Positions 59,319-64,000 of a DNA stretch of 64,000 bases are shown one piece after another. Below the pieces are notes generated by a model. That model searched no databases. It saw nothing but the letters and a program-made list of their open reading frames with translations, and was not told where the DNA came from. The first letter of the stretch is position 1. Every line of letters starts with the position of its first letter. Source of the DNA: Paenibacillus tyrphae (GTDB taxonomy: Bacteria > Bacillota > Bacilli > Paenibacillales > NBRC-103111); NCBI RefSeq assembly GCF_027925525.1, contig NZ_BSDJ01000014.1, positions 1 to 64,000 on the forward strand, written 5' to 3'. A program made the translations under genes and the position numbers.

Positions 59319-59347
59319 TTCAATACTTTCAAAACGACTATATTGAA
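59319..59347. promoter_or_regulatory. Candidate NrtR operator before pnuC
   Basis: Inverted repeat TTCAATA (59319-59325) / TATTGAA (59341-59347) with a 15-nt centre. On the minus strand the arms coincide with -35-like TTCAAT and -10-like TATTGA, so binding would block the pnuC-nadR-ADPRGH promoter. Confidence 0.5.
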
Positions 59348-59358
59348 TCCCAAAAAAA

Positions 59359-60129
59359 TTAGCTGTACAACGACAGCTTCGGCAGATTGCCGGTAAAACG
59401 GTACAACTGTGCGGCGCGCTGCGAGTAGCGGTTCGATTTCTTCGGTTCCCCGTTCGCGTCGCGAATCTCCTCCAATACTCCGCTGCGGCTCTGGGTCGCT
59501 TTCATTTTGCGGATGAAATTCGCTTCCTCGAAGTCCGGCACCACCGTCCGGATGACCTGATACAGCTCGCCGAGCGTGAATTCGTCCGGCAGAAACTCTC
59601 CGGCAATCGGGGTGACCAGCATGCTCTGCTTGACCCGCTCCAGCGCATCCGAGAGAATCCGCCTGTGGTCGAAGGCCAGCTCCAGCCGGGTCAGCGCCTC
59701 GGACACCGGAAACAGCGCCACCTCCGCCGCATCGTCGGCAGCAGCCCGCGCGGCCAAATATTTCTCATGCACCAGCGCGAAAAAAGCATGGGAGATAATC
59801 CATCCCCGCGGGTCCCGGCCCGGGTCGCTGTAGACGTTGAAGTATTCCATGTGAACGCCGTCTACACCGGTTTCCTCCTGCAGCTCGCGTCTCGCGGTCT
59901 CATACATCGACTCCGTCTCCCGGGAGAAGCCTCCGGGCAGCGCCCACATGCCCTCGAACGGCCATACCTTCCGCTTGATGAGCAGCACTTGCAGCTCCCG
60001 CTTCGGCAGCGATTTCGTCGCCGTCGGCTGCGGCTCGGACGTAATGGTGAAGATGACGATATCCGCCGGCGCCCCGTCCGGCGTCCGGTATTTGCTTGCC
60101 GTATAGTTCGAACCGTTTTCCATAGTCAT
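59359..60129 (-). CDS. NUDIX hydrolase-HTH protein, NrtR-like regulator of NAD metabolism
   Basis: The N-terminal domain is a NUDIX fold with an apparently complete Nudix box (GGFSRETESMYETARRELQE then ETGV), preceded by LLIKRKVWPFEGMWALPG. The C-terminal part (EFTLGELYQVIRTVVPDFEE, ANFIRKMKATQSRSGVLEEI) is the winged helix found in NrtR regulators. Classical NrtR proteins often have a degenerate box; here it looks intact, so it may also hydrolyse ADP-ribose. It lies directly upstream of pnuC-nadR-ADP-ribosylglycohydrolase. GGAGGAGCGGC precedes the ATG at 60129 or, in frame, 60123. Confidence 0.88.
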   Translation of the reverse strand: MTMENGSNYTASKYRTPDGAPADIVIFTITSEPQPTATKSLPKRELQVLLIKRKVWPFEGMWALPGGFSRETESMYETARRELQEETGVDGVHMEYFNVYSDPGRDPRGWIISHAFFALVHEKYLAARAAADDAAEVALFPVSEALTRLELAFDHRRILSDALERVKQSMLVTPIAGEFLPDEFTLGELYQVIRTVVPDFEEANFIRKMKATQSRSGVLEEIRDANGEPKKSNRYSQRAAQLYRFTGNLPKLSLYS

Positions 60130-60278
60130 GCGCCGCTCCTCCTTATATTCTCCGTTTCGATAATATCATTATGACATTTTTGATTCATTTGTCAAGGCCG
60201 AACAAACAAAACTGCCGCTCGCAAAGGAACGGCAGGAACCAACTCGGAAATCAGCTTATTCGATTTTATCGCGATCCG

Positions 60279-61028
60279 TCAGGTCAAATCCATCGTCGGC
60301 AGCTCGCTCAAAGCCGTCTTCGTCATGTCTTGAACGTGCTGGCCGTTGGCGCGAACCAAGGTGTAATATTCGTAGTTTCGGATCACCGTGAAGTCGTCTT
60401 CCATCACGCCGGGGTAGGCGCGGTTCACCGAGTAAATCTGGCTCCGGTAAGCCTGCAAAGCCCGTCCCTTGTGCTGACGGTAGTCGCTGATATCAACCCG
60501 TGCCGTAATCGGGCACGTATCCTTCGGTCCCGAATCCTGACAGTGATCATAATAATGAGGGATCGAGGTGTAATAAAAAGATGGCCGCCGCCCCTCCGGG
60601 TATTCCGCTTCCGCCAGCGCGACCGCCTTCTCCGTCGCTTGGGAAATCGCGATATGGTCGGGATGCCCCGTTACCCCGTCCGGCGGGAACGTAAGCACCA
60701 CATCCGGCTTCAGCTCCGCAATGGTCGAGCGAATCCGCTCTGCCAACGCTTCCGGATCGATCGACTTTAATTCGCCGTCCCGATAACGGTACAGAATCAG
60801 TTCGGCAACGCCAAGTACGGAGCACGCGCTGCGCAGCTCCTCTTCCCGATGCCGGGCCAGCTCTTCGCGGGTGGCGAATTGAAACTCGCCCGACTTTCCC
60901 TTGCATCCCGATGTGGCGCACGCCAGAACGACCTCGTGGCCGGTGCCGCTAAGCTTGGCGATCGTTCCTCCGGCTGCAAAGGATTCGTCGTCGGGATGGG
61001 CGAAAACGAATAACCATCTTTTCTTCAT
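60279..61028 (-). CDS. PIG-L family deacetylase (BshB-like)
   Basis: The start RWLFVFAHPDDESFAAGGTI has the AHPDDE zinc motif, and GHPDHIAISQATEKA supplies the third ligand (HPDH). The 249-residue length fits PIG-L deacetylases, which act on GlcNAc-malate (bacillithiol path), GlcNAc-PI or similar sugars. Which one cannot be told here; BshB2 is a reasonable guess for a Firmicute. It is a single gene flanked upstream by a hairpin repeat element. Confidence 0.88.
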   Translation of the reverse strand: MKKRWLFVFAHPDDESFAAGGTIAKLSGTGHEVVLACATSGCKGKSGEFQFATREELARHREEELRSACSVLGVAELILYRYRDGELKSIDPEALAERIRSTIAELKPDVVLTFPPDGVTGHPDHIAISQATEKAVALAEAEYPEGRRPSFYYTSIPHYYDHCQDSGPKDTCPITARVDISDYRQHKGRALQAYRSQIYSVNRAYPGVMEDDFTVIRNYEYYTLVRANGQHVQDMTKTALSELPTMDLT

Positions 61029-61067
61029 TCCCCTTCAGCCCCCTGTTGTTCGTATCGTAGTGAGCTT

Positions 61068-61270
61068 GTTGAGAAAGTGGTCAATTGAGATAATAGAGGT
61101 TACGAAGGGGTGGGGTATCCACTTCCGACCACTCTTGTCCTCGGGAAATTTGATTGAAATCCGCTTAGGAGCGGACATTTCCCGAAGACAAAGGCGGCCG
61201 CTATCGCTTCTCCAGTGGATACCCCACTTCCGTTTGCATCTCTATTTTTGCAAAAGCCCACTTTCTCAAC
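61068..61270. repeat. MITE-like long hairpin element
   Basis: Terminal inverted repeats GTTGAGAAAGTGG (61068-61080) and CCACTTTCTCAAC (61258-61270). Nested inside, GGGGTGGGGTATCCAC pairs with GTGGATACCCCAC and TGTCCTCGGGAAAT pairs with ATTTCCCGAAGACA, with AATAGAG/CTCTATT further out, so almost the whole 203 bp can fold on itself. No ORF. Its right end overlaps the last codons of the BadF-type gene by 5 bp. Confidence 0.7.
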
Positions 61271-62267
61271 ACTCTGACGCCTCTGTAGACGTCTTCGTTT
61301 GCAAATAGGAGAGTCCCATGGCCGTTACGCCGTAAATCGGCTCCTTCCGGGCCTCGTCCAGTTGAACCTGCGGAGCGTACGCTTTGATCTTGTTCATCAG
61401 CAGCTCCCTGACGTGCCCTTCGTTCTGCAGCACGCCGCCCTGTAGTATCATTGTAAACGGTTTGTCTAGGAACGACAAGCGCCGGACGACCGCAGCGACG
61501 CCGATGAACAGCTCGTGGGCGGCCGCCTCAAGAATCCGCTGCGCTTCCCGATCCCCTGCCGAAGCCGCCTGGCCGACCACACGGGACAGCTCGCTCAATT
61601 TCTCGACCGAGTAGTCCGGGCCGTACATCCAGTTGAACAAGTCCTCTTCCTGGTCCATGCCTAGATGCGGCAGCACCCAGTCGCCGAGCCGGGTGCCCTC
61701 CTCCCTGCCGTCATAGGCTTTGAGAATTGCCATAACCGCCTGCTTGCCGATCCAATAGCCGCTGCCTTCATCTCCGACGCGGTGGCCCCAGCCTCCGGCT
61801 CTGGCCGTCTGTCCCTGCTCGTTGATCCCGAAGATGATGGAGCCTGTGCCGGCAATGGCCAGAATCCCCGGCTGGCCGCCGGTGGCGCCGAGCAATGCGG
61901 CATAGCCGTCGTTTTCCACGATCAGATGTTGGACTCGAATCGGCAGCTGCTCCAGCACCTCCTGCACCAGCCCGGTAATCACGCGCCGGTCATATTCCGT
62001 ATCCAGCCCCGCAAGGGCAAATACGGCGCACTCCACCTCGATTTCCTCCTGCGGCAGAGCGCTATCGTCCTTTTGACTCAAATCCGCAATCGCTTCCTCG
62101 ATTCCGAACACCAGTTCTCGTATCGCACCGTCTTTCCCGATGCCCTGATAATTGGACGAGCCGCCCTTTCCTTGCCCGAGTACGTTGCCCTGCCGGTCCA
62201 TGAAGATGACAAGGCATTTCGTCCCTCCGCCGTCAATCGCCAGCAGAGGGATGCTGCGTTCTGCCAT
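61266..62267 (-). CDS. BadF/NAGK-type ASKHA kinase
   Basis: The start LLAIDGGGTKCLVIFMDRQG is the phosphate-1 motif of the ASKHA fold, followed by GSSNYQGIGKDGA, LAIAGTGSIIFGINEQGQTA (phosphate-2) and GWGHRVGDEGSGYWIGKQAV. The family includes N-acetylglucosamine kinases and BadF/BadG-type ATPases; at 333 aa, GlcNAc or muramic-sugar phosphorylation is the likeliest role. Its ATG overlaps the stop of the argH-like gene (TGATG). The C-terminal end runs into the MITE-like element. Confidence 0.88.
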   Translation of the reverse strand: MAERSIPLLAIDGGGTKCLVIFMDRQGNVLGQGKGGSSNYQGIGKDGAIRELVFGIEEAIADLSQKDDSALPQEEIEVECAVFALAGLDTEYDRRVITGLVQEVLEQLPIRVQHLIVENDGYAALLGATGGQPGILAIAGTGSIIFGINEQGQTARAGGWGHRVGDEGSGYWIGKQAVMAILKAYDGREEGTRLGDWVLPHLGMDQEEDLFNWMYGPDYSVEKLSELSRVVGQAASAGDREAQRILEAAAHELFIGVAAVVRRLSFLDKPFTMILQGGVLQNEGHVRELLMNKIKAYAPQVQLDEARKEPIYGVTAMGLSYLQTKTSTEASEC

Positions 62268-63775
62268 CAGGAACCACTCCACTCCGTCATGACTTGGTCC
62301 AGATGCTCCATCGCCCGCTGGATTTTGCCCTCCGCTTGTCCCAGCCAATTCAGATGCGCTTGATGCTGATACATCCGGAGGTCGACCATGCGGTTGATTT
62401 CCTTCGGACTCGGTCCTCCCGGCAGCGAGCGGATTTCCACAAAATGCACGGGATCGAGCGCCTGACGAAGCGTTTCTTCGGTAAGCGACGTATCCCGCCC
62501 GATGTGGCGGCGCGCGCTTTCGTTGACGATGGACAGCGTAATTTCGTTGGCCGCCAAGCCTTGCGCCAAAGACAGCTTAACGACGTCGCTGACGATATGA
62601 TGGGCTTTTCTGAACGACAAGCCGTCCGTCCGCACCAGCGTGTCCGCCAGCTCGGTCACCGTGGCGAAGCTTCCCTTCGTCCGTTCGCGCAGCGCCTCTT
62701 TGTTCACTTCCATCGTACCGACGACGGCGGCGAACAACCGGTACATTTTATCCATAATATCTAGGCTTCTCCAGGCATAAGGCTGCATATCGTCCTCGGT
62801 GTCCACAATGTCGCCGAACGGCGTATTGTGAATCATCGACAGCACCGTGTTCGTATTGCCTACGCAGCTCGACAGCAAGGCGCGCATGTGCTCGAACGAG
62901 ACGGGATTGCGCTTCTGCGGCATGATCGAGCTGATCTGCACGTACGGAGCCGCTACCTTCAGCGCACCGAACTCCTGCGTGCACCACAGCAGCATGTCTT
63001 GCACGACCCGGCCCAGGTTGATCGCCGCCAATTGCACGGCCGTCGCCACTTCGCCCAAGTAATCGGCCCCGCCGATCGCGTCGTACGAATTGTCGATCAG
63101 CTCGTCGAAGGCAAGCAGCTCCATCATGTGCTCCCGGCTGATCGCAAAGCCTGACGTCGTCAGCGCCGCCGCCCCCATGCTGCTCCGGTTGCAGTTTGCA
63201 TAAGATGCCATGATCCGGCGGATATCCCGGTTCAGCGAATCGACGACCGCCATAAAATAATGCGCGAGCGTCGTCGGCTGAGCCTGCTGCGTATGCGTGT
63301 AGCCGATCATCAGCGTATCGGCGTGGTCTCTGGCGAACAGCAGCAGCTGCTCATTGAGCTTCAGCGCGGAGGTCAGCGTCACGATCAGCTTCTCCCGCAG
63401 CACCATCCGGTAGATGGAAATGCCCATGTCGTTGCGGCTCCGTGCCAGATGCAAATTGCCGGCGATATCGCCCGCATGCTCCAGCATTTGATGCTCAACC
63501 TGGAAGAACAAATCCTCGAACTGCCCCGTGTAGCTCGCTTGGCGGAGCTCCTCCGGGTCGATCGAGCGGATCGCTTTGGCGATCTGCTTCGCTTCGTCCG
63601 TCGTCACCAGCTTTTGTTTCTCCAGCATGATCAAATGAGCCTTGTTGATGGCCATCATCGGGCCCAGCAAATGAGTCTTGGCTTCGTTAAAAGCCGGCTC
63701 CAGCACAACCTCCGTATACGTTTTGCCGGGAAACGTCGTTCCTTCGGTCTCCATCCATTGTTCGCGATATCCCAT
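62267..63775 (-). CDS. Argininosuccinate lyase-like enzyme (fumarase/aspartase superfamily)
   Basis: The ~502-residue protein contains the superfamily signature SSIMPQKRNPVSFEHMRALL and the regions HLARSRNDMGISIYRMVLRE (ASL-type S/R-N-D) and GYTHTQQAQPTTLAHYFMAV (His-Gln catalytic block). It would split a C-N bond with release of fumarate. The C-terminal ~50 residues deviate from classical ArgH. It lies with a kinase gene, not with arg genes, so the substrate may not be argininosuccinate. I chose ATG 63775; the earlier ATG 63796 overlaps GGGGAGG. Confidence 0.85.
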   Translation of the reverse strand: MGYREQWMETEGTTFPGKTYTEVVLEPAFNEAKTHLLGPMMAINKAHLIMLEKQKLVTTDEAKQIAKAIRSIDPEELRQASYTGQFEDLFFQVEHQMLEHAGDIAGNLHLARSRNDMGISIYRMVLREKLIVTLTSALKLNEQLLLFARDHADTLMIGYTHTQQAQPTTLAHYFMAVVDSLNRDIRRIMASYANCNRSSMGAAALTTSGFAISREHMMELLAFDELIDNSYDAIGGADYLGEVATAVQLAAINLGRVVQDMLLWCTQEFGALKVAAPYVQISSIMPQKRNPVSFEHMRALLSSCVGNTNTVLSMIHNTPFGDIVDTEDDMQPYAWRSLDIMDKMYRLFAAVVGTMEVNKEALRERTKGSFATVTELADTLVRTDGLSFRKAHHIVSDVVKLSLAQGLAANEITLSIVNESARRHIGRDTSLTEETLRQALDPVHFVEIRSLPGGPSPKEINRMVDLRMYQHQAHLNWLGQAEGKIQRAMEHLDQVMTEWSGS

Positions 63776-63779
63776 AGCG

Positions 63780-64000
63780 TCACTTGGCCTCCCCATTGTT
63801 TCCTGTTCTCATATCCAGCCATTCTTTAATGAGCAAGTTCATATTGCGGCTTGCTTCTTCTACGATACTCTGTCCCGCCTCCAAGGAGCACTGCCGGATG
63901 CGGCCCGTATAGCCGTCCCAGCCTTGGGGGGTTCCTTCCACCAATACGTAAGGCAAAGGAGATAAAGGAGGACATGAATCTAATTCCAAGTCCGATTCCT
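63780..64000 (-). CDS. Partial ORF at window edge, 3' end only
   Basis: The frame is open to the window end and stops at 63780, 4 bp before the argH-like start, so it is the preceding gene of that operon. The visible C-terminus reads YVLVEGTPQGWDGYTGRIRQ then CSLEAGQSIVEEASRNMNLL. I do not recognise it from this fragment. Confidence 0.6.
   Translation of the reverse strand, partial: ESDLELDSCPPLSPLPYVLVEGTPQGWDGYTGRIRQCSLEAGQSIVEEASRNMNLLIKEWLDMRTGNNGEAK

Noticed and set aside
1-64000. Intact insertion sequences, integrases, tRNA or rRNA genes
   Set aside because: I looked for transposase and integrase motifs and tRNA-like arms on both strands and found none that I can support.

Overview
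The window looks like chromosome of an endospore-forming Firmicute, most likely a member of the Paenibacillaceae. The evidence is gene content: a gerA-type germination operon, Spo0E-like phosphatases, an AbrB-like regulator, a YjcZ-type sporulation peptide, YolD, a Mn-dependent pyrophosphatase, and dipeptide-type ABC permeases with long N-terminal extensions. TTG and GTG starts are common and Shine-Dalgarno sites are strong. I saw no rRNA, tRNA or intact transposase.

Layout. 0-4.6 kb: secreted proteins and sporulation/quorum regulators, including an HTH-TPR receptor followed by an unlisted 40-residue pro-peptide. 4.6-12.9 kb: CRISPR arrays 1 and 2 flank a small TetR-controlled redox/esterase cluster; the 3' end of an ABC ATPase gene next to array 2 also exists as a relic next to array 1. 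12.9-18.6 kb: a peptide-type ABC transporter whose substrate-binding protein appears circularly permuted. 18.6-30.9 kb: a decayed accessory region rich in frameshifted genes (DUF402 protein, YolD neighbour, holin-like toxin, collagen-like protein, M15 peptidase), mixed with intact housekeeping-type genes and a degenerate array 3.

30.9-44.1 kb: a complete type I-B CRISPR-Cas locus on the minus strand (cas6-cas8b-cas7-cas5-cas3-cas4-cas1-cas2), with array 4 directly after cas2. Arrays 5 and 6 lie beyond cas6 on the plus strand. Between cas6 and array 5 is a compact unit that reads as promoter, degenerate repeat, 19-nt spacer, second degenerate repeat and terminator. Its spacer matches the 5' leader of the cas transcript at 16 of 19 positions, and the three mismatches fall exactly at positions 6, 12 and 18, the positions a type I Cascade flips out. 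This is a strong candidate for a crRNA-like autorepressor of cas expression (CreR-type). A 27-residue holin-like toxin gene starts from the same intergenic region in the opposite direction.

44.1-64 kb: mostly ordinary genes. There is an IclR-controlled nucleoside/amidohydrolase group with three copies of one operator, two cell-wall amidases, ppaC, the germination operon (AB-AA-AC order), an NAD salvage cluster (NrtR-like NUDIX regulator, PnuC, NadR-like, ADP-ribosylglycohydrolase), a PIG-L deacetylase, a hairpin MITE-like element, a BadF/NAGK-type kinase and an argininosuccinate-lyase-like gene.

The five leader-bearing arrays share a hairpin exactly 95 bp from the first repeat. Four of them also share a promoter whose original copy overlaps the 3' coding end of cas2, so the arrays appear to have multiplied by segmental duplication from the cas2 end of the locus. 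All family names come from motif recognition by eye; no search was run.
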